This document shows positions 22,700-34,665 of a DNA stretch of 64,000 nucleotides, piece by piece (within the stretch, counting starts at the first letter, position 1; each line of letters begins with the position of its first letter). The stretch spans positions 17,067,582 to 17,131,581 of the forward strand of contig NC_019864.2 of the NCBI RefSeq assembly GCF_002234675.1, read 5' to 3'. The notes below the pieces were generated by a model, which did no database searches, was not told the DNA's origin, and saw nothing but the letters and a program-made list of their open reading frames with translations. The position numbers were made by a program, and so were the translations under genes. The stretch comes from Oryzias latipes. Taxonomy: Eukaryota; Chordata; Actinopteri; Beloniformes; Adrianichthyidae.

Positions 22700-23983
22700 A
22701 TGTCTCGCAGAAAACCCATGGAAATATGGATTATCCTCATTTTAATTGCTGGATTCCTTTATTTTTTGGGGGGGAAATGGGATTCTAAAAAGCAGCCCTC
22801 ATCTGGTCCCAAAACTTCACAGCAGTTCCTGGCTGACCTGCCTGCCTGCTTGGCCATCTTGACTGGAAATGTGGGCAGCCAAAACCCTGAACTGGACTTA
22901 CTTTTAGTATCCAGAGAAAGAAAAAGTCTTTTGTCTGAAGAGTTTTACCTGAATGCAACAAAGGACTGTCCAGCTTTCATTGCAAAGAGAGGTTTCATCA
23001 CAGAACCTCTTAGTGAGGAGGAAAAAAAATTTCCCATTGCATATTCAATGGTGATCCATGAGAAGATTGAGATGTTTGAGCGACTCTTAAGAGCCATCTA
23101 TGCTCCTCAGAACGTCTATTGTGTACATGTGGACCAGAAATCCTCTCCGGAGTATCAAACTGCAGTTAAGAGAATTGTTTCCTGCTTTCCCAATATATTC
23201 ATAGCCAGCAAGTTAGAAAGAGTTGTGTATGCCTCATGGTCCAGAGTGCAGGCAGATTTGAACTGCATGAAAGACCTCCTGAATTCTGACGTTCCCTGGA
23301 AGTACCTGCTGAACACCTGTGGCACAGACTTCCCAATCAAAACCAACAGAGAGATGGTGTCTGCTCTGAAACTCCTCAATGGCAGAAACAGCATGGAAAC
23401 TGAGGTTACCAATGACTATAAGAAAGGACGGTGGGAGTATCACCACAACGTCACAGACACATCTGTTATCAGGACAGGGGTGAAGAAGAGCCCCCCACCA
23501 ATCAGCAGCCCCATGTATTCAGGTAATGCCTACTTTATAGTGTCGAGAGCGTTTGTGAAGCACCTGATGAAGGACGAAGAAGCTCAGCGGTTGATTGACT
23601 GGGAAAAGGACACATACAGCCCCGATGAACACCTGTGGGCGACTTTACAGAGGATGCCACAAGTTCCTGGATCTCTGCCTTTCAACAGCAAGTATGATAC
23701 ATCAGACATGCTGGCATTTGCCCGAGCGGTGAAGTGGGTTTATCATACAGGAGATGTGAGAAAAGGAGCCCCTTATCCCCCATGCACCGGGACCTACCGG
23801 CGAGCGGTGTGCGTTTATGGAGTCGGGGACCTCCTGTGGCTTCTCCAGACACACCACCTCTTTGCCAACAAGTTTGATCCAGAGGTGGATGATATTGCCA
23901 TCAGATGTATGGAGTCAATTCTTCGTTCTAAAGCTTTAGGTCACGACCCCATGTCTATCCTGGGAGATTCAAACCACATGTGA
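22700..23983 (+). CDS. gcnt3: core 2 beta-1,6-N-acetylglucosaminyltransferase (C2GnT-M type)
   Basis: This 427-residue, single-exon reading frame is a glycosyltransferase family 14 enzyme. It adds GlcNAc in beta-1,6 linkage to O-glycan core 1 (core 2 branching; the mammalian M-type also makes core 4 and I branches) in the Golgi. It has a short cytoplasmic N-terminus and a type II membrane anchor at about 8-24, followed by a stem. The catalytic part runs from about 112 ([19 protein letters not shown]), through CVHVDQKS (141-148), [11 protein letters not shown] (204-214) and [10 protein letters not shown] (306-315), where Glu310 corresponds to the catalytic base of the family, to [12 protein letters not shown] (371-382). 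Candidate N-glycosylation sites are Asn85 and Asn250. Length is close to mammalian GCNT3 (438). GCNT3 is preferred over GCNT1 by remembered sequence and by the bnip2-foxb1 neighbours. An upstream non-coding exon is possible. Confidence 0.93.
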   Translation: MSRRKPMEIWIILILIAGFLYFLGGKWDSKKQPSSGPKTSQQFLADLPACLAILTGNVGSQNPELDLLLVSRERKSLLSEEFYLNATKDCPAFIAKRGFITEPLSEEEKKFPIAYSMVIHEKIEMFERLLRAIYAPQNVYCVHVDQKSSPEYQTAVKRIVSCFPNIFIASKLERVVYASWSRVQADLNCMKDLLNSDVPWKYLLNTCGTDFPIKTNREMVSALKLLNGRNSMETEVTNDYKKGRWEYHHNVTDTSVIRTGVKKSPPPISSPMYSGNAYFIVSRAFVKHLMKDEEAQRLIDWEKDTYSPDEHLWATLQRMPQVPGSLPFNSKYDTSDMLAFARAVKWVYHTGDVRKGAPYPPCTGTYRRAVCVYGVGDLLWLLQTHHLFANKFDPEVDDIAIRCMESILRSKALGHDPMSILGDSNHM

Positions 23984-24108
23984 ATTTTGAAATCAGTAAA
24001 AATTAAAATCATTCTTCGTATCTATACTTTATTTTAGCTTATTCATCTATTTGTTTTTATCTTGGCTGTGATCTTTGGAGCAGCTGTTTTCTCACTCCAC
24101 CCTGATGC

Positions 24109-24114
24109 AATAAA
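24109..24114 (+). terminator. poly(A) signal (AATAAA), gcnt3
   Basis: Canonical AATAAA 126 bp after the gcnt3 stop codon. A second AATAAA at 24394-24399 would give a longer 3' UTR ending just before the CTCF-like site at 24479. Confidence 0.5.
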
Positions 24115-24478
24115 AAACAAAAGTCTTGAAATGTATAAACTATAATATTTCTGTTTTGGTAATGCTAAAAATGTTGAGATGTTTATGAATGGCAATGTAA
24201 CATTTAAAAACCACATATTTGTAGTTTTGAGTTATATACTTTTGTTTTCCTCCTATTGTGCTTAAAATGAAGGCATTTTGACCTTTTAAAATATCAGGCA
24301 TTAAATGTGATTACGCACATTCATTTGGTGGATACAGCTTTTCAATACATTTTCATTAAAATTCTTTTTGTATCTTAAATTTTCAGTAAACGAAATAAAA
24401 ATTCAAAACAGAGATGTGACTTATTGTCTTTACTTTGGTAAAAATAATGACGAGATTGTGCTCACAAATACCCATCCA

Positions 24479-24492
24479 CCACTAGAGGGCGC
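24479..24492 (+). promoter_or_regulatory. candidate CTCF site between gcnt3 and bnip2
   Basis: CCACTAGAGGGCGC fits every position of the core CTCF consensus CCASYAGRKGGCRS as I know it. It lies between the convergent 3' ends of gcnt3 and bnip2. A single 14-base match does not show binding. Confidence 0.35.
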
Positions 24493-25199
24493 ATTCAAGA
24501 ACACGGTTACAATCAGGAAGTCCTGTAATTTGTTGTCGGACTCCTTTTGTTGGCCAGGAATGTGCATGACATGCTGGTTTGGTTTGAAGATTTCTGCTTT
24601 TATGTCCAGTTCCATACGCAACATACTTGTGACCATTGATGAGAAAAGTGGCATAACGACGTTTTGACTAAAATGTGGCCCCAAAAAAAAAAAAAGGTTA
24701 TTTTCTCCAGGCACGATTTGAGATCGTCAGCAGTAGGCACTGGCAAAAAAGGTCCATTCAAAAGGCTTTCTATGAAACTCTACGACTCAGAGACCTAAAA
24801 TTCCATTTAAAAAGCAGACCATACAAATATATTAATCTCTCTCCTTTGACACCATTTGAATATAAATATATATATTTAAATGTAATAAAGCAGAACATGC
24901 ATTAACCACTTGTAACAGAGTGACTTTAGCGGTGAAGATACAACAGAAACGAATGAACACCAATAACCCAAAGGTGACATAACAGACGGGGGTAAATAAA
25001 AGGATTAAAAACATTCCAAAAAACAGAGCATTAAACGGCTTGATACAAACATACAGCCCAAAAAAAAAGACATGATGATGTAACAGGCAGGAAATCTTCA
25101 AAAAGCCACTTTCATGATGCAAGATGCGTTTACAGATCATTCTGAAGAAAAACATGGATGCGACTGCAGTTCCCAACGTTTTTTGCACGTCTTGCAGAG

Positions 25200-28100
25200 T
25201 CACTTCGGAGCAGCAGAGGCAGCAATCCCTACTTTGCTGTGCATTTCCTGGTCGATTCTGCAAAACAGATCCAGTAATCAGGACACTTCTCATTTACAGT
25301 CGTCAGGGGGTGTATTGGTGGTGTATCGTTAGGTGTATTGGGTTACCCCACTTTCAATGAACCTTGACTCCTAAACTGATCCACACCTTTAAAGGTTGAG
25401 ATGGGTGTCTGATAAGAACTTTACAACAACCTCATGATGGGTCTGAAGAGCAGGAATATCAATACAGTTCTGCTGAAGACACTAAATGAATATTTGTTCC
25501 TGCTAGTTTACCGTCTGTCACATGTCGCGTCTGCACACAGAAAGTGTACTAAAAACTCATGCACTTTTGTTGTCAAATGCCAGAAAGTTGAGCGAATTCA
25601 TGCCTTAATACGCTGATAACACACACAGTGAAGATCCCAAAAGTGACAAGTTTAATGTACCTGATATTTATTATCGATGTGCCCACCCAGCTAAAGACCT
25701 CTAACAATCATCAAACATCGGCAGGGAAAAGCAGTGGAGCAAGTCATGCACAGGGGAGTAAACAGGTTGGGTGGTGTTCAGTGAGGGATGGTTAATGGAC
25801 ATTACTGTAAGAGAAGATGAAGGTGAATGTGCAGCAGTGCAAACACGCACACCACAGTGACTCAGATGAGATACTTCCTTCCTTTCCGTCTTAATCTGTT
25901 CAGTTAAACAGACTTGACGGACCTAACAAATGCTAGCCACGCTAGGCCTGTTTCATTGCCTACAATCCAGATTCCACCAAATGATCAACATCACTGAGAA
26001 AGATTGTACTAAAAGCTTCATAAGTGGGTTTTACACCAAATGCTTTTTTGAAGTAGAAAGATTTTTTATGGGAATATTGCAGAATTGGACTAGACAACAA
26101 CAATTTGTTTTCCTGGAAAAAAAATGTCTGTTGAACTGGAGAGAATGCAAAACAAACTCAATAAATCCTAAATCTATGAAGAGCGGGTGCCTTAGTGCAT
26201 CTCTGAAAGCTACCAGATTCTCTAATTGTTAGTTCCATAAAAAATAAAAAGGATGCAGTGACCAACCCTTGAAGAAAGTGCCAATACCTTTTTGGGTTTT
26301 TCCTATTTTTTTCAGCATCAAACCTTTAGGAGGGGGCAGGGAGACTGGGTTAAGCACATGAAACATGACAACTAACAGCAAATTCAACAGAGCAGACACT
26401 TCTTCCTAAATGTGTTAGGTTGAGGTGGTGTACTGCCTTTAAAAACATTGATGGAAAATGTTCTGAAGGGCAAAAACTGTTCAGCTGCATACACAACACG
26501 CATTCAAGTGACCACTTTAGATGTTAAGTCTGTGTAAAGGTGCAGATGAGGGTTTCAGGCTCATTCATTCATCTTTTAATCCGTTTTGTCCCTTTCGGTG
26601 TCACAGAGCTGCTGGAGCCTATCTCAGCCACTTGCGGGCCAAGGCAGGGGACATCCTGGACAGGTCGCCAGTCTGTCACGGGGCCACAATGACAGGCTGA
26701 GAGAGCACATTACTGAAGGTGGATCACACGCCCTGTGTACGGAGCTTTACGCAGGACTGTTTTTATTACGGTACATTTTGTCTGTGCCTTATTGTCTTAA
26801 GATCATCTGAGTCAGAATGATAAAGGAACTTTGCTTTTAATTCTCTTTTTTATGGTAATGGTTCTGTTTTAGGTCAAAGCATGCACCTCTCATCTGAGGA
26901 TTTAATTTCATCCCGGCCCCCTGAGACGTGATAACTGTCCCTTTCATTTAAAATGATTTAGGCTACATTAGTTATAGTTCCCCAAGAGTAACTCGCACAG
27001 AAGACTGCAACTCAGTGGACTGTATCTAGTAGATATGGTCACAACCGGCGGATGAAGTCCGAACTGTCTATTCAAGGAGTTTGAAGGATCACACCTGGAC
27101 TCTCACTGCCAATTAAAACTCAAAAGAAATGTTTTGGAAATAAACATGGGCCCAAAAAGAGCAGAGCCAATGAAACATTTTTTTTTACTTCTGCTGAAGT
27201 TTTGCTTTGAATCAACAATAGAAATTTGTTTAAAGTAGGGATGTCACATTATCGTGCAATTTGCAATTGATTACAGTCAAATTAGCGCGTCTTAAAAAAA
27301 AAAAAAATCATGTTTATCTAATTTCAAATCTTAAACAATTGCCATGTTCTCTGTTGTAACTGTTTACTTGGATGGATGTTTTTTATTTGAACACACCTGA
27401 AAATGTCTCTTACATTGCTCCCAGTGTGTGGCTTTTTAAAGCAATTATTGAGTAAAGAATAATTGTGATTAATAATTACAGGTCACAATTAATTAATTAA
27501 TTGCATAAAAAAATGAATCGTCTCTTAAATGAATTAGTCTACACCTACATTTTCCTGCTGTCTTGACTTTAACGTACTAAAAGCCTGTCATTTTTTGGAA
27601 AAACATGCTACTTACTGTTTGATACAATCTGGTATTGACACATACTCCATCGGGACAAGTTCAGCAAGGTCCGTCAAGCTGTAAACATACTTGATTTTCT
27701 GGGTAAATTTAGAGCTGTAAAAAAAAAAATTATGTAAGACAACCACATTGAGAAAAAGACAACTGTTGCTCCATTAATATTAAAAAAGAAATACCTTATG
27801 AAAGGTTTAGTGATTGCCAAGAGGGTGCGGATGAACCACGAGGGGTGCACGATTATCAAAGACTTAAGGTTCTTCCGTAATCTGTACAAAGTACAAAGTA
27901 ATGGGATTTACCTTACAGCAAAATCTGTTCGTTTCTCTCCATTTTCAGAATTGCGGTCAAAGACTGACCTCCTGTCAATCTGTTGATAACACTTTCGGAG
28001 CCAGCCGACGGTCGGCATCTTTTTCCGTGAAGTGGCCCCGTTTAAATACACAATCATATAGTTCTCAGCAACCAGGAGCTCCAGTGTTCCAATGACATAC

Positions 28101-31100
28101 CTGTGGTAGAAACTCCTCATTAGTGCTCCTCTAATGTACCCGATCCAATAGAGACTCAAATGAAGACTCACTTAAATAAATTGTCCATGATGGATCTGTA
28201 ATTTGGCTGATTACTCTCCGGCATGAAGCAAACAGCAAACACAATTATGGCATTCAAACCGTCCCCATAGTAACCTGTGGAGAAAAATGAAAAAAGGTTT
28301 TAGCATTCGAACCCGTACTTTCACGGAGAAAGGCTAACGTTTTATCATTTCAGAGCTCAGACTGAGGTCTAATCACACATTTATCCTGTGAATTCAACAG
28401 TCAAAAAGACAAAAGTCAGTGCGGCTTTCTGCTCGGGTAGATCGTACAGGAACACCACTGACCTCCATGGCTGATAACTCTTTTGTAAGGTTCAATGGCT
28501 TTCATATCCACCCTGTGATCTTGGTCTCCAATCCGGAACACTCTCCAGCGCCGACCTTCCTCGCGCTCCTCAGAGGCTGAGAACTCTGGAACGGATTGAA
28601 CGCCTTTCTGAAGCAGCTCTGTAGCTTTGGGCTTGGGAAGATCATCTGAGACGAGAAAGAGGCTTTTGAAGCAAACAGCTGCACCCGAGCAAAACCAAAT
28701 TCTGATCAGATGTGTTAAAAATTGATTCAGAGATGATATTTGGAATGTTTGAATCCCATGCAACAAACAGTTTATTGGTTTGAATCTGGAGCATTATGGC
28801 GGTGTGCTTTGATCTGATTTAAAACAATCATATTTGGAATTCCATGACTCAATTTTACTTCTCATTTTAAGAAATGGAAAACAAAGATGAATGAAAGGAA
28901 TAAACAAGCTTTATGGCAAACCGTTCAAAACATGTATTATGTCAAAAATGTGTGTGTGTGGGGGGGGGCACTAAAATAAATAAATACACATTTCTATATG
29001 CAACATTTCATACTTAAGAAAAAACTTGAAATATCTCAAAAGATCTAATCTGAAGTTTGGCTGACGTAAAGCTGGATTCTTTTAAAAAGACAAAAAAGTG
29101 GTTAAAACATTTTAAAATCATGATTTTTAAGAATAAAAAATATACAACTTGATGGAAAAAGTGAACCCCTTCAATGACTATAATAGGCAGCATGCAGCAT
29201 TCATGCAAAACCAGTGAATGCAAACGTTCATCAAATCAAAATGTTTTACATTGAGTTGCATCATTTTAGCAAAGCTTCAGTTTTGAAAGAAATGGTGAAT
29301 ACTTCCTTCTGACAACATTCAACATAAGTACTTGATTATGTACAACCATAAATATTTAAAATATAAATATCATTATAAGAGCAGCTCCATCACCAGTAAA
29401 ACTATATGACAAAGAAAAGTCAATTAAAAAATAAATAAGTTTGAAATGATCTGAAGGACATGATCAGGAGTTGATTGACTTGGGGGTTTGTCACAATAAA
29501 GAAGGCTGTTCAGGAAACCTTACCACGAGGAGGAAAGAAACCTGTTGCTGGTCTGAAGCCTGTTTCCAGGCAGAAAAGGGAAAGAATTCTTCCAAGATAA
29601 AAAAGAAAGGCAGCAGGGTGGAAACACATAAACACAGCAGTTTTTAACAATACATGTTTAAAAAAAAAGGGGTGTGCTACACAGAAAACAATCCTAACAA
29701 ACACAGGAAAATAAAATGCACAGAGAAATTGAACTAGCATTTGCACGTGTTGATCATTAACCCCTTTAGACGTCAGGTTTTTAACATAACTAGTTAAAAT
29801 TAGATTCCTGGATTTCTCCTGGTTCTTGAAGATTGCTTGCATTTTATCTACAAGGTCAATCTTAAAAGATAGGACAGATGTTTAGACTTTTTGCAGGCGG
29901 GACTTCAAATCTGTGAAAATGCTAAAACCGAGATGTTTCTGTTGCTTTGATGAGGATCAAACCGCTCACCTTCCCATTCAAACTCATTGCTGTTGTCGGA
30001 CGGCGTGTCGATGTCGTCCAGGTCCAGCTCTGTGCTTTCGTCCAGCTCATCGGACAGGATGGAACCTTCACTGCGGTCAAGTGCAAGGTTGATTGTAGGA
30101 GCAGAAAGTCTTTTCCGTGGTTTCTTGTCGTGCTTCACTGTATAGCCTGAAATGGAAGACATGCATTAATATTTGGGGACTGTTAAAGAATCTTTTATTA
30201 CATTTACATGCAGATTCAAGTTCCTCTTTATATTTCCTTTTTCTTTTAAGCTAATGTGAGAGTAAAGAAAAAGCTGAAAATGAACAATTTGTTAACATTC
30301 TCTTCTGCATGTGCAGTAAACGGAAGATGCAGCTCGGCCTTTAATTTACCAGGATCTCTTTCTTCTGAGGCTCCCGCAAAAAGCTCCTCTTCCAGCTCCT
30401 CTTCCTCTGGGAGAGGCCTAGTTTTCCAAAGAGAACCTCGTTTCAGGATTTGCATGATTGATGAAGTTCCAACAACAATAACGCAATGCAAATGTATGGC
30501 TATGCCATGACACATGCACGGTTGACACAGTACCGTGGAAAATCCTCATCTTGCCACTCTTCCTTCAGTTCAACTCCTTCCATTCTTAAACGGGCCTCTG
30601 TTGTGGTGACCGACTCTTGACGCTCAAGACTACAAAAGCAGAAGATTCAAAGAAAAAGTCAGCAAAATGGCAAATGAATGACATAGGGCTGGGTATCACC
30701 AATAATTTCCAGAATTGATTTGATTCACTAGAGGGTAGATCAAACCAATTCACGGTTTCTTCAATTCTTTCGATTCACTCGTTTCAATTCGATTCAATTT
30801 TGAATTTACAGTTTACACATATAGACATATTTGCATAGAAATACAATTACATATGTGTGTTTTAAAGATACTTTAGTCACATATTAATCTGATACAGTTC
30901 ACATACTGTAAGATTGTAAAAAGAAGAAGCTCCAACAAAAATGTGCAGATTATTCTGTTCTGCCTCTCCTGGAGGGCGTTTCAGTTTGGCCACTAGGTGG
31001 AGCTCGCGCTTTAGCATTACACTTTATCTAAGAAGATTTGAGCAAAAACCGGTCCTTTAGACACCAAATGATTCATCGATTTCATCAACCTAGCCCTCGA

Positions 31101-33608
31101 ATGACATATGTTTAAATCATGTCAATCAGAGGCAATTCTGACTATTTTAACTTTAAATTAAACAATTTAAGAGAATATGAGGTAAATATTCTCCCTAAAT
31201 CACATACATTAAACTCTTGATTCTACTCCTCAGAATGAAAGATCATAAATAGATTGAAAAATAGAAGTTAAAAATGAATGAAAGCTTTCTTTTTTTCTGT
31301 CAGCAGCATTTGTTTTCTGACCATAACAATAAATTAGTCAAAGATAAAATGTTTAATGACATTTTGTCAGACTTAGAAACTCTGTCAATTACTTTTTTTA
31401 AACACAATAAAATTTACAGTCTCCAAAATCAGCTCGGATGCTCAAGCTTGTAGTTTACTTTAAAATCAGCTCTATTTATTCATGAAAACCTGTGAGCTTT
31501 AGTTAAGAGATTAGTTTATGAACCACAACTAAAGCTGCCTATTGTATCTGTGACTGGGTGACACACTGATCTCTCAGAATAGCTCATCTCTGCATGTGTG
31601 CAACAAACTTATTTTTAATTTACTAATGCAAATGGCACAGGCCTTTTAATATTTTTAATTTAACTTTTATTTAACCAGGAAATTTCCATAGAGATTAAAA
31701 ACCTCTTTTCCAAGGGAGTCCTGGCCAACAGGCAGCACATTTCAATAGAAAAAATACATATGAACAAACATAATTTAATCACACAAATCACAAAAATGAG
31801 TGGGAACACATTAGGATCATTACAAATACTAACGTGAAAAAAATAAATGTTTAGAAAATGAAAACATGGATCATGCAGTGCTAACATACAGATTTAGCTG
31901 ACTCAAGTAAAGTACATAGATAAATGCTTTTAAATATTCTTTTGAAGACATGAATTTTTCAGAGTATTCCATTAAAGCAAAGATAAATAAGTGTGAAAAA
32001 ACAATCTACTTCACAGTTACTTTATCTTTAAAATGTTACTCGTTAATTTCTGATGTTATAATTAAAATGGTTATTTTAGTGGTGCTTCACTGCAAAAGGT
32101 ACAATTGTTTTGTTTTCTGCACTAAAATTCTACATCCAGGGACAAAACTAGAAATTAAGTTGGAGCCTTTTAGCAAATAATTAAAGCTCTTGTCTCTGCT
32201 AAAGCTTTTTGTTTTTGTAAAAATCTTATTTCAATTATGGGAAGCTATGATAGTTAGAGGTGTAACAATAATTGACTTAATCAATGAATTGTAATATCCA
32301 AGCAGATCGATCTATTTGAGGCAAATCACCTATACCATAATTGTTTCAAAATGAAATAAATCGATTATTAATATAGTAAAATACCCTTTGGATTGAGACA
32401 CGGTAGGTTTATTTAACTACAAAGTAAAAACGCGACCAAGTCCATCACAGCGTACAACAAACGTGATGGCGGCAAAAAATGATCAAGCCATCATTTCTTT
32501 GCTGCAAATGTGTGGAAAAACTTTCCGTTTACAAAGTCGTGTAAAGCCATACAGTGTGGTAGAATGCTCTAATAATTTTCCCCTTTTGGATTATTTTGAT
32601 GTGAAAAAAAAAACGGTGGGCGGCACTTATGGAAACTAAAATGTGAATAGATTTGCCATTAATTCTAGTTTACTTGTTTGTTTGTACACATATTGCATTT
32701 ACACTTGATTATCTTGCAAGAAATACAAGGAATCTGGAAAACTGCATGTGCACTGTTCAGTAGCCAGCTATTCATCTCTGAGTCACACTGGAGGAAATTT
32801 TGGCTGAAGATGAAGATGTCAAGGATTGATATTAGGTCAGTGAATCGTCTCTTCAAAATGAACCAATATAAACTATTAATCATATCAGTAACGACAAATT
32901 ATGCTATGAATCAAATCATTGTTTAAATGAAGCGTTGCATCCCTAATGACTGTCAAAGCCACAGCATTGGAGCAACTAAGTTTGAAAAGCAAAGAAGTCA
33001 TAAAGGTTTGTTCTGTATTCTGGTTATTGCCTTCAGTTGTAGAGTATACTGTGTGTTTTTGTGAGGAATCTTAATGCGTTTCTCTTTTTTGACTTGAAGT
33101 AACTGATGATGAACTTAGGTAAAAACAAAAAAAGTTAGTTGAATATTATCAGCAGCTGACACACAAAAAGCAAGTCAGTTAGTAAGTTCAGAAATAGTGT
33201 AAACTCGACCCAAAGTTGGCAACTACATACCCCAAACAGGAAAAATACAGACCTTCCAGTGGGTTCAGGAGTTAACGGTGACTGGTGAAGGGTTACTGGG
33301 GTAGAGACCATCCTTCCTGCCGGCTGTATCTGCACATTACCCGTCCGTTTCTGCGACACTTCTTTTGTTTTGGTTGGACTTTCTCCCGACTCTTTGTCAT
33401 TTTCAACAACAGAGGCTGCACTTGTCTGTAACTCGTTTAAATCCTCGTCATCTCCCGACACTCCGGAAGATGACGGGCTAGACGTCTCCCTATTGTCCAT
33501 GTTTTCGGAACTTCTGCTGGGTGTGACTACATCTGGGCTGCTATTGTTCAAATTAATATCAGTCAAACCCGTCAACACCGCTTCACCTTCTATCACTTCC
33601 GATGCCAT
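25200..33608 (-). CDS. bnip2: BCL2/E1B-19kDa-interacting protein 2, BCH-domain scaffold
   Basis: Ten coding exons on the minus strand, 5' to 3': 33608-33253, 30629-30534, 30417-30350, 30146-29970, 28645-28463, 28274-28172, 28100-27969, 27881-27795, 27714-27616, 25257-25200 (stop 25202-25200). The sum is 1,359 nt, 452 residues, all junctions in frame. Residue 135 is the Met that begins human BNIP2 ([16 protein letters not shown] is shared). From there on, 318 residues compare with 314 in human. Acidic [20 protein letters not shown] precedes NEFEWED (227-233), a WED-type motif split by an intron. The C-terminal BCH (CRAL-TRIO-like) domain covers about 285-440, with [30 protein letters not shown] and [18 protein letters not shown]. 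By family, it is a cytosolic scaffold controlling Rho/Cdc42 signalling and cell shape. The WED motif and N-terminus favour BNIP2 over PRUNE2. The first 134 residues are acidic and Ser-rich with no recognised domain. Confidence 0.93.
26566..26700 (-). repeat. fish interspersed repeat, opposite copy of 19.9 kb
   Basis: Reads 'ttgtccctttcggtgtcac', 'gctggagcctatctcagcc', 'ggacaggtcgccagtctgtc'. Its reverse complement follows the repeat at 19855-19985 step by step. Located in the last intron of bnip2. Confidence 0.65.
27237..27540. repeat. possible MITE-like sequence in bnip2 intron 9
   Basis: It begins with 'tagggatgtcacattatcgtgcaa', a type of end seen in fish hAT-like elements, and later has 'caattaattaattaattgcata'. 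The right boundary and target duplication could not be found, so the extent is a guess. Confidence 0.3.
28920..29500. other. bnip2 intron 4 sequence, nothing recognised
   Basis: AT-rich intronic DNA with a (TG)n/G run near 28950-28968. No exon or repeat ends recognised. Confidence 0.4.
30684..31098. mobile_element. hAT-type MITE, 415 bp, with 8-bp target duplication
   Basis: The element begins tagggctggg and ends cctagccctc. Both sides carry the identical 8-mer gaatgaca (30676-30683 and 31099-31106), in fact extending to gaatgacata on either side in the host sequence. An 8-bp duplication plus AGGGCT-type ends is the hAT signature. It holds no open frame. It lies in bnip2 intron 1, only about 55 bp 5' of coding exon 2 in transcript direction. 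Confidence 0.88.
31655..31765. repeat. fish interspersed repeat
   Basis: 'tttatttaaccaggaaattt', 'gagattaaaaacctcttttc' and 'caagggagtcctggccaaca' form a widespread fish dispersed repeat that I recognise by pattern; the family name is not certain. Located in bnip2 intron 1. Confidence 0.55.
32255..32945. mobile_element. possible MITE with divergent ends
   Basis: The left end 'tagaggtgtaacaat' and the reversed right end 'tagggatgcaacgctt' are imperfect inverted repeats. The right end resembles the nested insert end near 4499. The interior is AT-rich, with 'cgcgaccaagtccatcacag' and no coding capacity. Target duplication not seen. Located in bnip2 intron 1. Confidence 0.45.
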
Positions 33609-34130
33609 GAGGTAAATATCTGGCCAAACTAGTACTTGGTCAGGTTGACTGAGTGTTTGAAACCCCCAATCAGCCCGGTTCCTCAATCATTAACAAGCTA
33701 GACCAGAATTTACGCGACTTCCTCCCAAGTTTGTAGCTTTTTGGCTAGCTGAGCTCTCGTCTACGGCGCAGCTAACCGAAAAAGTCCTGTTGCTAACACC
33801 TAGCTATAATAAGCGACGACATATCTAACAAACTCAACATTGTGAAATATCACAGAGGGTACCAAGCTTTAGTCACCGTTCCTAAATGCGTCACGGTGTG
33901 AATATGAGAGTCCAAAACTGTGCTACCTTCTTCACGAAAGGCAGTGAGTTGTACGCAGCGAACCAACTTTTCTCCGTTTCCTTCCTTCCTCCAAGTCACA
34001 ATGCAACTCTCTGCTGCGGACGGAACTAATGTCAGATAGCTTTTCAGCTACACTAACTAAGCTACATAACCTTAGGCAGCGTGTTATCACAGTGCTACAG
34101 ATACGACAAAAAAAAAAAAAAAAAAAATAC
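33609..34130 (-). promoter_or_regulatory. putative bnip2 5' UTR and promoter
   Basis: The 33650-34050 stretch is less AT-rich than its surroundings and carries scattered CpGs, as expected of a TATA-less gene start. A poly-T/poly-A run at 34108-34127 marks its outer edge. A 5' UTR intron cannot be excluded, since the open frame upstream of the Met at 33608 has another in-frame Met at 33686 but no family match. Confidence 0.4.
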
Positions 34131-34660
34131 AATGCAATAAATCAACTCAGTAACTAAATACGACACATTCGCACGGTTTACTGCAATAGTGTATACAACC
34201 TGCGTCAGTTCATTTAACTAGCCATAACTGGCAGACACCAGGGGCGGATGTGAAGAAAAGGACGGTCCCAGGGCACAAATAGTGTGTGTGTGGAAGAGTT
34301 CATATTCATAAAAGTAGATGATCAAACTACAAACCTAATTTTGAAAACTTTTTGCATGAATAAATATTACCCAAAAAATTAAAACAACCAACCCAAAATA
34401 CAATAAAATAAAGATTTGGTTGTTGTCTTCTGGTGACCCTCTGTCAGTTTGTTTTTTAGGAATGCATCTGCTTTGTTATTTGAAGGGATATATTCCTAAT
34501 TTTATATAATACATTTCCATTTATGACATTTTTGTTTATGCTTTTGTTTATGAAATGTTGATTAGTTTAGATCACTTCAGACATTTAATCTTTGTTTTGT
34601 GTTTGTTTTTTGTTACCTTTTTTTTAACTTCTGGCTATTTCACAATACTTTTTTTGGATC
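34130..34660. other. intergenic, nothing recognised
   Basis: AT-rich spacer upstream of bnip2. Nothing distinctive seen. Confidence 0.4.
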
Positions 34661-34665
34661 CTTGG

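Noticed and set aside
24832-25293. 153-codon minus-strand open frame
   Set aside because: It overlaps the last bnip2 exon in another frame. The in-frame 18-residue ending ([10 protein letters not shown]…) fits the BNIP2 C-terminus better, so the rest is 3' UTR.
28300-28330. Possible tRNA B-box (attcgaacccg)
   Set aside because: No matching A-box or cloverleaf arms could be found around it.
30990-31003. CTCF-like CCACTAGGTGGAGC
   Set aside because: It lies inside a MITE and misses the GGC core of the consensus, so it is weaker than the two reported sites.
25200-33608. prune2 as the identity of the minus-strand gene
   Set aside because: Position next to GCNT and FOXB could suggest PRUNE2, but the [10 protein letters not shown] start, NEFEWEDDLPKPK and [19 protein letters not shown] segments match BNIP2, and the DHH-like N-terminal part of PRUNE2 is missing.
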